Notes: generated by a model from the letters alone, not told the origin. Positions 9,607 to 21,198 are shown, counted from the stretch's first letter. The stretch: 64,000 nucleotides of DNA from Tritrichomonas musculus (GCA_039105265.1 JAPFFF010000021.1:1426001-1490000), one strand, 5' to 3'. Numbers and translations: made by a program.

Positions 9607-10140
9607 TTCTTTATATGCATTTAACTTTATAATTTTATGTTTAAAAAGATTCTTTAAGATATAAATATTTCTTTTTATAGTTTTATTCAAATTACTGAGC
9701 TATTTTACAATCTCTATGTTGGATTAATAAAATGGAATCAAAAAAGCATCAACATTATACCACTTTTTTAAAATAAAAACTATTTCAAAAGCTATCATAT
9801 TGTCACTCCTTATTTGATTCCTTTTTGATAATAAAAATTCCAATAAAATAAAATAAAACACGATTTAAGTTACAAAGAAAAGATTTTTTATATAGTGTTA
9901 TTATCAATGTCTTCATTATTATCATTTTTTACTGGCTGTTTTTTTAATAAAAGTTGATAAATAGTATAGTTAACATCTTTTGCAACACTTAGTGGAGTGA
10001 CATGAAAATACATAATTGTGAATGTGATTAAAATAGTTAAAATGGAATATGATAAAAAAACAAATGAATTTGAAATTTTATCCAAAATTCATTTTAGAAC
10101 AGAATTTAAAAAAAATTGCTTTGAACTCTCTGATTAAAAG
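9607..10140. other. Intergenic region with one weak open frame
   Basis: AT-rich. A 65-codon minus-strand frame at 9888-10085 has a hydrophobic stretch but starts at TTG, has a stop just upstream and has no usable ATG, so I do not call it a gene. Nothing else is seen. Confidence 0.5.
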
Positions 10141-11136
10141 CTAAAAAGGAACTTTCAGATTCTGGCTTGGATTTACATATCCTGAGTTTATAAGTAATTT
10201 GACAATGTTGAGATAATCGTATTCGAACAAGAATAAGAAAAGATAACCATAATCAAGATCTTGGAGAAAGAATCCAAAATCATAATAACGAAAACCAATT
10301 GTGAAGTAGTCTTCCTGCTTTTTTGTTGTTAATTGTTCAATAATATATGAAGCAACATTATTATTATGACATTTAATTGCTTCTTCAATACATTCTCTAT
10401 ATGTTTCATCTTTTGGCTTGATACGAAGTCCTTCAATTTCATGAATCAGTTCTGGATTATTTGAGTGAACTGCAGCGATCCATAAAAAAGAAGTTAATTC
10501 TGCATTATTTAATTTCAAATATCTGAAAATTTGAATTGAACCGAAAAATGCTGCATATTCAATTAAACTAACATTTCTTTCATATAAAATAGGATTCGTT
10601 TCAAATTTCGAGGGTTGAATATAAGTATCAATATTAATATTTTGTTGATTGGCGTAAATGATAAATTCATCAATTGCATCTTCCCGAATTAATGAAGCAA
10701 TATATGTTTCGTTTTGGTAATTGTCGGTTTTATAATTGAAATTATTAATAAAATCAATATGTATTTTTTTAATCCTTTTTTTAAATTGGCTATCTATGAT
10801 CTGCTTGTCAAAAAGATATGGAAGTGCTCTCCTATTGTATGAAAATATATTGAAAAGCTTCTTTGGAGATATTTTTTTAAAACTAGATAGATCAAATATT
10901 GATATAATTGAATCCAACTTTTCATAGAATTTTGATCCAACATGATGATATGCAGTTATATTAGATAATAAATTAAAAATAATTTTTAGTTTGGATTTGT
11001 TTTGTTCAACTTTCCATTTAATAATAAAGTCTTTTATTTGATATAAAATGCTTTCATTAATTCCATCATTTTCAAAAAATTCTTGGAGCTGCATATCAAG
11101 TTCATTTAATTGTGGAAAAAATCCTGTTGGTTTCAT
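10141..11136 (-). CDS. DUF3447-type ankyrin protein
   Basis: The 331-residue ATG-started product follows the trichomonad DUF3447/ankyrin plan. The N-terminal about 175 residues are helical and charged. Then comes the DUF3447-like core with ankyrin-type helix pairs (NVSLIEYAAFFGSIQIFRYL, LNNAELTSFLWIAAVHSNNP, ELIHEIEGLRI). A last helix pair, YDYLNIVKLLINSGYVNP, reads as an ankyrin repeat. Many family members carry further C-terminal ankyrin repeats, so this one is short or ends early; I see no stop-interrupted continuation downstream. Ankyrin repeats bind proteins; the partner is unknown. This is one of the largest gene families in trichomonads. Confidence 0.75.
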   Translation of the reverse strand: MKPTGFFPQLNELDMQLQEFFENDGINESILYQIKDFIIKWKVEQNKSKLKIIFNLLSNITAYHHVGSKFYEKLDSIISIFDLSSFKKISPKKLFNIFSYNRRALPYLFDKQIIDSQFKKRIKKIHIDFINNFNYKTDNYQNETYIASLIREDAIDEFIIYANQQNINIDTYIQPSKFETNPILYERNVSLIEYAAFFGSIQIFRYLKLNNAELTSFLWIAAVHSNNPELIHEIEGLRIKPKDETYRECIEEAIKCHNNNVASYIIEQLTTKKQEDYFTIGFRYYDFGFFLQDLDYGYLFLFLFEYDYLNIVKLLINSGYVNPSQNLKVPF

Positions 11137-11565
11137 TTGATGAGAATATTAAAAAATGATTATAATTTTTAATTAAAATTTTTTTGAATAAATTTGAAAA
11201 AATTCTGTTAAAAAATTTTATAAGAAATCATTTAAATTTGTATTTATCTTAAAATATAATTTAGATAATCCAATTTTTAATTATTAATTTGTTTTAATAT
11301 ATAGTAAATATGATATAAAAATATTTATACAGCATAAAAATGAAGGAAATATTATGTGAAATGATGCATTCAAATTGACGCAATTTTCAAAGAATTTCAA
11401 TGAAAATAAACCCCCTACATTTTGATTAAATTTAATAATACATTTAATATCTGCATATGATTCTAATCAAAATAATATTTAGTAGCAAAAGCTGTTGATA
11501 ATCATATTATGCAAAATAATTATTTATATAAAAAAGTTCAGAATTCATTTTAGAATATGCATATA
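11137..11565. other. Intergenic region, nothing recognised
   Basis: AT-rich sequence between the ankyrin gene's 5' side and the first TIR element. It presumably includes the ankyrin gene promoter. No motif stands out. Confidence 0.5.
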
Positions 11566-11567
11566 TA

Positions 11568-13027
11568 GTTGGTGGACATAATTATGTTTTTGGGACATAA
11601 TCATGTTTGCTCAACTTTTTGAATGGTACACAAAAATAAAACACATTTTTCTCAATACTTTTTAAAGATAATTTGATAATATTATATACTTTATTAATGT
11701 ATTTTATGTACATCATTATTTAATTAAATGAGCTATTATATTTGTGATTTATTTGAAATTTTGCCATTAATGTAAAAAAAAGTAAAAATGCTTATTTTTT
11801 TCTCAATAATTGAAACTTGGGATTTAATAATAATATCATTAATTCATAATCAGTAATGATATAATTTTGTCAGATAATTGATATCTAAAAACTTTCATAT
11901 AAGAAAATTTTGATGCACAAAATAAAGTTAAAAATCATATCACTTTTTTGTTTTTTTCCAATAAAAAATAAAAACTTTAAAATTTTTATTTAAATATTTG
12001 ATATAATGCATATAGTATAATGATATTGAAAGAATAAAATTGGCGGTTCTACTCAAGATCTATTACCTTAATGAAAAAGAGTAACTTCTGAAATAACTTA
12101 AAAAGACTTTCAATTTTAGACATTGAGAAATTATTTTCATTTTTTTAATAGTTCTTCTATACTTACCTAATATTTATTGATTAATTGCTATTTTTAATGC
12201 TATTATAATAGAAAAAATAAAAAATTGAAATTTGTATATTTCTTAGAAAAACCTGAAATCTCGATGGGCAACAATGATTTTTAGAGGATTAATAATATAT
12301 TTCATTGTATGTATTATCAAATAATGTAATTCTGAAATCATATCAATTATGCATGAGTGATTTATGAATGATTTTGAATGAAAAAAAGAAAAATGAAATT
12401 TTTCCAAGATTGATTCTTTTTCAACCATATTATTATATTTAATATATTATATGCATCATATAGATGATTAATACTGCATCTAATTTGAAATAAAATAAAC
12501 TCATTTTTCAAAATTAGTAATTTTGTATGAATGATTTTTGTCATATTTTGAAAACACTTTTTCTTTTTATATAATTATTATTTCAATAATTTTTTTTCTA
12601 AAATATAATATATACATTATATTCTAAAATAATAACTATGTTAGAGCAAATTAAAACAACCTTTTTTTTATGGTAAAAGCATGAAATGTGATATGAAATG
12701 AGTTTTTTGAGTAGTGAAATGAAAATGAAACCATTTTTCTTAATTATCTATTTTATTTCAATAAATAATAATGATACATTTTAAATATAGATGAAAAGTA
12801 AATTATAATTTTTTTCAAATAATAAAAAAATATTCAGAAATTAAAAATTCGATATCATATTTATGATCAAATTTAGTTTGATAAAAGTGAATGAAAATCG
12901 GGGAATAGAATGTATCCAATATGATACTAATTGTTCTACAATTGTTTTTTTTAAAAGTCCAATTTGAATATATAGAAATGATGTGAAAACATAATTATGT
13001 CTCCAAAACAGAATTATGTCCACCAAC
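11568..13027 (-). mobile_element. TIR element A, copy 1 (about 1.46 kb, non-autonomous)
   Basis: The ends are inverted repeats beginning GTTGGTGGACATAATT, with TA on both outer sides (11,566-11,567 and 13,028-13,029), as for Tc1/mariner-type target sites. Each end repeats a GACATAAT motif about 20 bases further in. A near-identical copy lies at 14,595-16,053 in the opposite orientation. No transposase is visible; the longest frames are about 60 codons and preserved only because the two copies are nearly identical. It is therefore probably moved in trans. Confidence 0.85.
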
Positions 13028-13043
13028 TATATATATATATATA

Positions 13044-16000
13044 GTCTAGAGTAAAACCCCCCTACCAAATGGAAAACCCCCCTACCAAATCTCTATATAA
13101 AAGAGTTAGAATCATAATATCATATATACATATAGATAAAATGTTCATTTGATAAAATAATTATTATTATTTAAAAAATGTTTATTTTATATTTAGATAT
13201 TAGTAGAGTATATGGAAAAAAAAAAATTATGAGACAAAATAATATTAATCACCATTTCACATAAATAGAAAAGATTTAGAAATCTGAGATTTTGCAGTTT
13301 TATTTATCATTATAATTGATGTAGTATCATCGTATTTTTGCTTATTTTTATGAAGGTAAATTCTCAATATAATTAATCTACATTTTTTTAAATAATGATT
13401 AATTTTGAATTTTTTAATGGTATTTTATTTTCAAACACATAATATATTATTTCCTTATAGAAAAATTTAATATATAAGGAGTATTACATGATATATTTTA
13501 ATATATGATATCATATCGAACTTATCAAAAAGTTGATAAAAAAAAGAATTAACAAAAAACTATCATTTCTTAATAATATTTGAAATTATTTGGGTATTTG
13601 ATATTAAATAGATATTTTTATTTCATATATATCAAAAATTAATAAAAATATTAATTTTTCACAAAATATCAATATGATTATTTGATTTTCATTTTTCGGT
13701 TTTTACCTTGTTATTATAATGTTAAAGATGTCCACAATGGAATTCCAGAGTTTCAGTTTTGTAACTTTATGGTACATGATTTTTTTCTTACAGAAAAGAG
13801 AAAAAAATTTTTTTTGGTAAAAAAACATAATAATGCACATTAAACCTCAAGCTAAAAAAAATTACTTCCGCAAATTAATTAAGTGCATCTTATACATTTA
13901 TTATTTATAATTGATGAATTGAAATATTTCATATATAATGAATTGAAAATGATTCAATTTTTTTTCAAAAAATACCAATTATTTTCAGAATGCAATGAAC
14001 TTATTTCAATTTATCAATATATTCATAATATATGATTGTATATAAATTCGTTTTCCATATCATATTCTTTTGTAATCATTTTTTTCTTGTGAAAACCTAG
14101 ATATAAAATATTTTTAATTTTTAATTTTTTCAATTCATCAAACATAATAAATTGACAAAACCAATTAGAAATCAATAAACACATAATATATATTTTAATG
14201 AGAAATGACGTTCATTTGAAATTGTTTGTCAAATAGAGTTTTTTGCATTTTATTTAAGAAGAATGTGATATTCATAATTCAACAAATATATTTGATTCAA
14301 AACATTATCTTAGATATTTACAACGCATATATGATATATATTATTTTCCCCAAAATTGGTAAGAATCTATTAAGGATATGTTAGGATGACCCCAAAAGTG
14401 AAGTGAAAATTATGTACAAATTATTTGTAATTTTTTTTCTGTTTGTAGTAGGCTTTAGGAATTGATAATAATAAGAAACAATTAAAATCATATTACATTA
14501 ATAATTATTACTTATAATACAAAAGATAATTATTATTTCAGAAAATATGCTTAAATTATTTTTTTTTTTTACAATATTTTTTTAGTTTATTATAGTTGGT
14601 GGACATAATTCTGTTTTGGAGACATAATTATGTTTTCACATCATTTCTATATATTCAAATTGGACTTTTAAAAAAACAATTGTAGAACAATTAATATCAT
14701 ATTGGATACATTCTATTCCCCGATTTTCATTCACTTTTATCAAACTAAATTTGATCATAAATATGATATCGAATTTTTAATTTCTGAATATTTTTTTATT
14801 ATTTAAAAAAAATTATAATTTACTTTTCATCTATAATTAAAATGTATCATTATTATTTATTGAAATAAAATAGATAATTAGAAAAAATGGTTTCTTTTTC
14901 ATTTCACTACTCAAAAAACTCATTTCATATCACATTTCATGCTTTTACCATAAAAAAAAGGTTGTTTTAATTTGCTCTAACATAGTTATTATTTTAGAAT
15001 ATAATGTATATATTATATTTTAGAAAAAAATTTATTGAAATAATAATTATATAAAAAGAAAAAGTGTTTTCAAAATATGACAAAAATCATTCATACAAAA
15101 TTACAAATTTTGAAAAATGAGTTTATTTTATTTCAAATTAGATGCAGTATTAATCATCTATATGATGCATATAATATATTAAATATAATAATATGGTTGA
15201 AAAAGAATCAATCTTGGAAAAATTTCATTTTTCTTTTTTTCATTCAAAATCATTCATAAATCACTCATGCATAATTGATATGATTTCAGAATTACATTAT
15301 TTGATAACACATACAATGAAATATATTATTAATCCTCTAAAAATCATTGCTGTCCATCAAGATTTCAGGTTTTTCTAAGAAATATACAAATTTCACTTTT
15401 TTATTTTTTCTATTATAATAGCATTAAAAATAGCAATTAATCAATAAATATTAGGTAAGTATAGAAGAACTATTAAAATAATGAAAATAATTTCTCAATG
15501 TCTAAAATTGAAAGTCTTTTTAAGTTATTTCAGAAGTTACTCTTTTTCATCAAGGTAATAGATCTTGAGTAGAACCGCCAATTTTATTCTTTCAATATCA
15601 TTATACTATTTGCATTATATCAAATATTTAAATAAAAATTTAAAAGTTTTTATTTTTTATTGGAAAAAAACAAAAAAGTGATATGATTTTTAACTTTATT
15701 TTGTGCATCAAAATTTTCTTATATGAAAGTTTTTAGATATCAATTATCTGACAAAATTATATCATTACTGATTATGAATTAATGATATTATTATTAAATC
15801 CCAAGTTTCAATTATTGAGAAAAAAATAAGCATTTTGACTTTTTTTTACATTAATGGCAAAATTTCATATAAATCACAAATATAATAGCTCATTTAATTA
15901 AATAATGATGTACATAAAATACATTAATAAAGTATATAATATTATCAAATTATCTTTAAAAAGTATTGAGAAAAATGTGTTTTATTTTTGTGTACCATTC

Positions 16001-16415
16001 AAAAAGTTGAGCAAACATGATTATGTCCCAAAAACATAATTATGTCCACCAACTATATTTGTTTCACATCTAACTGAGAAAATGCATTTTCATTTGGATA
16101 TAAAATTAGAAATTATATGAAAAACATTTATTACTAATTATTATTAGAAAAGCTCTAATATTTTGAGAAAATTTATTTATTTTTTTATCCGACCAAATAT
16201 AAATTGACCATTAATTTTTTTTTGTCCATTAATTTTTTTTTTTCCATATACTCTATTTAAAAATGCAATCTATTCAATTTTTAAATCGAAAAATTGAATA
16301 GAAAATGGTAGGTGGGTTTTCCACCAATGTACTTTTTGCCACAATTAAAGGCCAAAAATAGGTGAATAAAAATGGTAGGGGGGTTTTCCATTGGTAGGGG
16401 GGTTTTCCAGTAGAC
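13044..16415. mobile_element. TIR element C with doubled terminal motif, hosting element A copy 2
   Basis: The left end reads GTCTAGAGTAAAACCCCCCT and the right end, reversed, GTCTACTGGAAAACCCCCCT. Both are flanked by TA within TA runs. Directly after each terminal motif the AAAACCCCCCTACC block is repeated, so each end carries it twice. The inner 14,595-16,053 is a later insertion of element A; without it the host element is about 1.9 kb. There is no coding capacity. It is separated from element A copy 1 only by a short TA run. Confidence 0.8.
14595..16053 (+). mobile_element. TIR element A, copy 2, nested inside element C
   Basis: An inverted near-identical copy of 11,568-13,027, flanked by TA on both sides (14,593-14,594 and 16,054-16,055). 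It lies inside the TA-flanked element at 13,044-16,415, so that element was already in place. Scattered single differences from copy 1 (for example in the weak frames at 15,193-15,378) show modest age. Confidence 0.85.
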
Positions 16416-16631
16416 TATATATATATATATATGGGTTATATGGACACAATAAAATAATTTAATACGAATTGATCAACTTCATTATATATGATAATAATAA
16501 TATTTAAAAAATTATTGATTCATTTTCTATTCATTAAAATTTAGAGAAGAGATGGTAAGATTAATTTATAATATTTTGTATCATAAAAAATGAATATTTT
16601 TTTTTTTTTTTTTAAATTTACGAGTTTATAT

Positions 16632-16786
16632 GACCTACTTTTTGAGCGAAGCTCAAAAAGTAGGTCCGAATAAACTGGAATTTCTTTCAATTAACACTTT
16701 TTGAATAACTTTTTTCTCATAAAAAGTTATTGACATTTTTTTGCTTGTTATTTTTATTCAAAAAGTGGTTTCATTGAAAGAAATTT
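16632..16786. repeat. Stacked hairpins downstream of the UBR-box gene
   Basis: The first is a perfect palindrome at 16,632-16,666 with 16-base arms GACCTACTTTTTGAGC around GAA. It is followed by a second, imperfect inverted repeat from about 16,679 to 16,786 (AATTTCTTTCAAT...ACTTTTTGAATAA and its complement), which itself encloses a smaller palindrome (AATAACTTTTT/AAAAAGTTATT). It lies just downstream of a minus-strand gene. A similar pair is at 47,685-47,785. Confidence 0.85.
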
Positions 16787-16813
16787 TATTTTATCAAAAT
16801 TTAATGAACTTTT

Positions 16814-18994
16814 TTAATGCTTTTGTAAGTGTTTATAGCAATAAGACATGCTCGTGACAGCATGTTCATAGCATCCACAACTTTTACAAGTATGACGGCG
16901 GCAATATTTCGCTCTTTTATCATTCAGCCTTTGATCATTACATTCAGCACATTTGTGATCATGGCATAGTTTGATTTTTGAATCAATTCTTTCATTTTGG
17001 CACTTTGTATAAGTAACAGCGCAGTAATGCTTGTCACAGTATTTATAACCGGCCCTTGACTGAGATTTACAACCATTGGCGTGGCATTTGCACTTTTGGC
17101 AATAACTATATCCATCCAATTTCTGATTATTACAATACTGAACAACACATTTATGATCATAACAAATTGGAAGTATTTTATAATAATCTTCAGAATACCT
17201 TTCACAATCACAGCCATCCACTGCGCATTTGTGTTCCTGGCAGAAACTGTATCCATCAAGAGGAGGATTTTGACAATAGGGTGATTCACATTTTGGAGTA
17301 TATCTTTCTGGATCAGGCCTTGCTTTTCGTGCACTTTTCTTGGAATTGGAGCTTTGCTGTCTATTTTTTGATTTTTGTTTTACTTGTTTTTCTTTATTAG
17401 AATTCTTAGGAGATTTGTCTTGGCTTTGGCATTCAAAAGAATCATCATCACCATCACTTGCTTGATTGACTGTTTTTGCTTGGCTTTCATGTGTTTTGAA
17501 TGAAAATTGCAAATTTGTTGGTTTTTTATTTTCTTGCTGCTGCTCTTTGCTAGATTTAATAGGAGATTTTTCTTTGCTTGGATGAATATAAAAGTTATCA
17601 GAATCATCATCACTTGCATGATTGACTGTTCTTGTATGAGTTTCATGCATTTTGAATGAGAATTGCCAATTTGTTGGTTTTTTATTTTCTTGCTTCTCTT
17701 TGCTAGATTTCTTTGGAGATTTTTCTTTGCTTTGTTGGATATAAATGTTATAAGAATCATCATCGTAATCACTTGTTTGAGAATCTGTTTCTGTCTGATT
17801 TTCTTGTTTTGTAAATGAAAATTGTTCAGAACAGTAATCAGGATGAGTATATTTAAAAGTTGGATTTTGATTAAAATTAGCTTGGTATGTTTGCTGCTGA
17901 TTTTGCATGATTTGTTGGTTCATTCTCTTTATAAAATATTCAATAAAAGGAGCATAATCTTCTTGCGGAAGTCCTGTTGGGATAAGATATACTGGATTCA
18001 TTCTCATCATATTTGCTGTCATTTGGATACCATAAGGATTGCTTATGCTTGGAAGCCACAGAGGATTCATCATTGCTTGACTCCTTATAAAATTATTAAA
18101 TGCAGTATCAAACTTTTTTTCTGTGCCAGAAAAATTAGGTTTTTGGAAAGATTGACCAGAATTGCTGTTGTTTGTCTGTGGCAGCTTTTTTTCAGAATCA
18201 TTTTTATTTGAGTTTGAATAATTATAAGATGAATTTGGTTTCTGTTCTTCTTTAGGTGATGACGCTTTGTTTGCAGCTTGTCTTGAAAGAAATGAACTTA
18301 ATGATTCACATTCTTCTTTATAAAATGTTTTCTCGTTATTTGGCGATTTTTCTTTTATGCTTTCATTTAGTGCTGCTTTGTTGTTTGCCGATTGATTTGA
18401 ATGTGATGAATTTAGAGATTCATTTTTTTCTTTATTTGAATACACATAACTGTATGATGAACTTGGCTTTGGTTCTTCTTTAGGTGATGACGCTTTGCTT
18501 GCAGCTTGTCTTGAAAGAAATGAACTTAATGATTCACATTCTTCTTTATAAAATGTTTTCTCATTAGTTGGCGATTTTTCTTTTATGCTTTTATTTTGAG
18601 TAGCTTTGTTGTTTGCCGATTGATTTGAATGTGATGCATTTGGAGATTCATTTTTTTCTTTATTTGAGTACACATAACTGTATGATGAACTTGGCTTTGG
18701 TTCTTCTTTTGGAACTGGAGTTTTATTCATTTGATTGGAAGCTGTTTTGCTTTGATTTTCTTCCTTTTTTGTATTTTCATTTTGGGCAGATTTAGATATT
18801 TTGCATTTGCCACAATAACCCATGTAGCATCCGCAAACAAATTTTTTATCGCCAACATAAACAACTCTATGACCTGCATGACAGTTTTTTGCACATTTTT
18901 CGCATATAAAAGCGCTTTCATTGCAGCTCTGACACGTATAAGCTGTTCTGTTTTCCGGCTTCCCTCCATTTACGTCTGAAAAGCATTTTTGCAT
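16814..18994 (-). CDS. UBR-box zinc-finger protein with internal repeats and C-terminal Cys/His array
   Basis: A 726-residue ATG-started gene. Residues 4-64 form a UBR-type zinc finger, with Cys 4, 21, 24, 31, 34, 38, 54, 56, 61, 64 and His 39 and 42 (CEKCAKNCHAGH, then FVCGC). UBR boxes read N-degrons or sit in UBR7-like chromatin proteins. Residues about 95-260 hold two tandem copies of a unit of about 75 residues (KEEPKPSSSYSYVYS ... ECESLSSFLSRQA) plus a partial third. Residues about 395-540 hold three copies of a unit of about 45 residues (KKPTNWQFSFK, KEKSPKKSSK). Residues 569-726 are a zinc-binding array of about seven modules of the type CxxxxC-GYSFCQEHKC. The repeats are Ser/Lys-rich and probably disordered. 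No ubiquitin-ligase RING is seen. The role is unknown; binding of protein or nucleic acid through the arrays is an inference. Confidence 0.75.
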   Translation of the reverse strand: MQKCFSDVNGGKPENRTAYTCQSCNESAFICEKCAKNCHAGHRVVYVGDKKFVCGCYMGYCGKCKISKSAQNENTKKEENQSKTASNQMNKTPVPKEEPKPSSSYSYVYSNKEKNESPNASHSNQSANNKATQNKSIKEKSPTNEKTFYKEECESLSSFLSRQAASKASSPKEEPKPSSSYSYVYSNKEKNESLNSSHSNQSANNKAALNESIKEKSPNNEKTFYKEECESLSSFLSRQAANKASSPKEEQKPNSSYNYSNSNKNDSEKKLPQTNNSNSGQSFQKPNFSGTEKKFDTAFNNFIRSQAMMNPLWLPSISNPYGIQMTANMMRMNPVYLIPTGLPQEDYAPFIEYFIKRMNQQIMQNQQQTYQANFNQNPTFKYTHPDYCSEQFSFTKQENQTETDSQTSDYDDDSYNIYIQQSKEKSPKKSSKEKQENKKPTNWQFSFKMHETHTRTVNHASDDDSDNFYIHPSKEKSPIKSSKEQQQENKKPTNLQFSFKTHESQAKTVNQASDGDDDSFECQSQDKSPKNSNKEKQVKQKSKNRQQSSNSKKSARKARPDPERYTPKCESPYCQNPPLDGYSFCQEHKCAVDGCDCERYSEDYYKILPICYDHKCVVQYCNNQKLDGYSYCQKCKCHANGCKSQSRAGYKYCDKHYCAVTYTKCQNERIDSKIKLCHDHKCAECNDQRLNDKRAKYCRRHTCKSCGCYEHAVTSMSYCYKHLQKH

Positions 18995-19082
18995 TTTTTA
19001 TTAACAATCTAAGAACAACTTTAAAAAAACTGAAAATTGAATTACTTCTTTTGGTTAATGATTTTGATTCAATACAATAGAT

Positions 19083-20170
19083 TTATAAAATTGAATACAT
19101 TGAAAAGTAGCCTACTTTCATTTCAATTTTTTCTTTAAATTGTTGGATAAAGGCATGCATTGTTACTTTTATGTAGAGATTTTAAACGCTCAACTATTCA
19201 TTCAATTTATAGAAATAATTATGTTCAATTTTCATTTCATTATTATTCCAATTAAATATATATATATATGTTTGAATATATTTATTTATATATTTTAAAT
19301 TTTATTTATACAACAAAATATCCTTTATAATTCTATTATTTGAAATATTTTAAAAGATATTAATATAATAATATTAAAATCTTTAAAGTATTGAATTTTT
19401 AAGATAGTTTTTATTAAAATGCTGCAGCTAGGTTCTCATCTTATAATCGATATTTTTAAAAAAAATAGATTCAAAAAACGATTATACGGAATGTAACAAA
19501 AAAGTTCGACGATTCGCGAGATACGGTATAAAATATTTTCCACATGAGAATTTTGAAAGTTATTGTCCTTTTTGTTCGTATAAGAAAAAGTCATGCCATT
19601 TACGAAAAAGAAGTTATTATAAACATTCAAAAAATTGTCAAGACTGTCAGGCTTTTATAAGTATAATCTCAATTTTCAATAATAATATTTTAAAGAGAGT
19701 AGCAAAATTTTCATCAATTTCAAATGTTGATATAAATTCTTTATGCTCGAGAAGTTTTAATGAGATTTTACAATTTTCAAAACCTTTTTTTCGATTATTA
19801 AATAAATTGATATTTGTCAGAGGATTTGCTTCATGCTCAATTAACAATCAGGATGGAAAACATATTTAGTCAGGAAAATAATTGATTTATTTAATTTTTA
19901 TCAAGATAAGAGAAAAAAATAATTAATAAAAGTTTTTTTCAATACTTTATTTTTTTTCCTCCGACCATTCAACTTTGTTCAGAAAAATTCTGAGAAATTA
20001 CGAATTTTTAACATCATCAACTGCAAAAAAATAATCTCAAATAATTGTGATAGTTCTTTCAAATAAATTCAAATGGATGAGCGTTTAAAATCTCTACTTT
20101 TATGTTTATCTAATTTAATGAAAAAAATTGAATTGAAAATAGGCTACTTTTCAATGTATTCAATCTTTAT
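19083..20170. mobile_element. TIR element F (about 1.1 kb)
   Basis: The two ends are inverted repeats of about 90-100 bases. They start near TATAAA-ATTGAATACATTG and AAAGTAGCCTA and run inward to AGAGATTTTAAACGCTC (inner ends near 19,190 and 20,080). There are several mismatches and small gaps between the ends, so this is an older insertion. Exact ends are uncertain by about 5 bases and I see no clear target duplication. The interior contains the open Cys/His-rich frame at 19,447-19,869 but no recognisable transposase. Confidence 0.65.
19447..19869 (+). pseudogene. Open Cys/His-rich fragment inside TIR element F
   Basis: A frame of 140 codons open between two stops, without an ATG at its start. 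It encodes a run with paired cysteines and histidines (ESYCPFCSYKKKSCH, then HSKNCQDCQAF) preceded by a basic stretch (NKKVRRFARYG). The DNA under the basic part is unusually GC-rich for the region (TTCGACGATTCGCGAGATAC), which favours former coding. This could be a zinc-finger remnant of a transposase or a captured host exon. The opposite strand (19,647-19,847) also has an open frame with a faint ankyrin look (IEHEANPL), so the coding strand is not settled. Confidence 0.35.
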
Positions 20171-20561
20171 AATGAAAATATAAGATTATGCTAATTATTA
20201 CTGTAAACAGATTGAAGTTTAAAATTAATAATTATAATTAATTATAAAAAAGATTACATATTACAAAAATTAAATCCATATTCAGTTATATATGAGTTTT
20301 GCAAATACAATAATAATATGATATTAAATAAAATAACAATTAAGATATCATATATTTTCAATATTATTAAAAGACAGGAGGAAGCAAAATTTTTACTAAT
20401 ATTAAGAAAATATTTATCAAAAAATATAAAATTGAAAACATATCAATGATGAGTTTTCATTTGTCTTTTTTTTTTTTTTTTAAATTTGATAATTTCATCA
20501 TTTTGAAATATACCAATATCATATCTAATGCTTTTTTACTTTTTAAAAAACCAAATATTTA
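20171..20561. other. Intergenic region, nothing recognised
   Basis: About 390 bases of AT-rich sequence between TIR element F and the third P1/tRNA fragment. It includes a T run near 20,468-20,480. No gene, repeat or RNA fold is supported. Confidence 0.5.
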
Positions 20562-20990
20562 GATGCCATCTTTTATATATAAACAAAAATGAAATGAAGT
20601 GATATTTATATTCATTTACTACTACTAATTTTATTTATCAAACTTTGACATTAATCATTCTATAAAATTTTTCAAAATAAAACAAAATTTGTCACAATAA
20701 TACTCACAAATTTTGAAATAAATCATTCAAAAATTTTTTAAAAACAATATGAAAGGGTGAATTTTTGGATTCGATTTTTTGATACTTTTTATTGACATTT
20801 TTTGATATATATACCTTTATTCATAACAAAAAAATTTTTTTTTTCAAAGATAAATGAGAGATGAAAAAATACAAAAAAATTCTCCTGGGAGGAATCGAAC
20901 CTCCTTCTTAGGCTTATTAGACCCATGTCCTAACCAGTGTACTACAAGAGATTACATTTATTATTCTCTTGTTTCTATTATTTTGTTTTA
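20562..20990 (-). repeat. P1/tRNA cassette fragment 3 (P1 start codon, upstream region and tRNA)
   Basis: It begins with the first bases of the P1 gene (GATGCCATC on the plus strand, containing the reversed start codon). It continues through the whole P1 upstream region and the tRNA, matching 8241-8680 closely. The P1 coding body is missing, cut off immediately after the start codon. Confidence 0.85.
20880..20951 (-). tRNA. tRNA-Ile (anticodon AAU), copy 3
   Basis: The same 72-base gene as copies 1 and 2 except for one base in the 3' acceptor strand (CAGGAGA in place of CAAGAGA). This turns one A-U pair into a G-U pair and keeps the stem. Anticodon loop, T arm and 3' T run are unchanged, so it may still be functional. 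Confidence 0.85.
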
Positions 20991-21198
20991 TATGAATTTG
21001 ACTATATTAATATATCATTTTGCTAAAAATAAATGAATTTAAAATATTAAAATTTTGTTTTTTGATGACTTTAATTGATTCAAATTCTTCATCTCTCTGC
21101 TTGACAATTGATGGATCAGTATTATATGGAAGAAAGTCAACATTTCTATTGAAATAAAACATTCAAAACTTTTTTCAAAGAAAATTTATAGATGAAAA

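Noticed and set aside
9888-10085. 65-codon frame with a hydrophobic N-terminus faintly like a signal-peptidase subunit
   Set aside because: It starts at TTG with a stop just upstream, has no usable ATG and is shorter than the family; the likeness is weak.
12243-13026. Short open frames in TIR element A (and their copies at 15,077-15,378)
   Set aside because: About 60 codons each; they look alike only because the two element copies are near-identical. No transposase motif.
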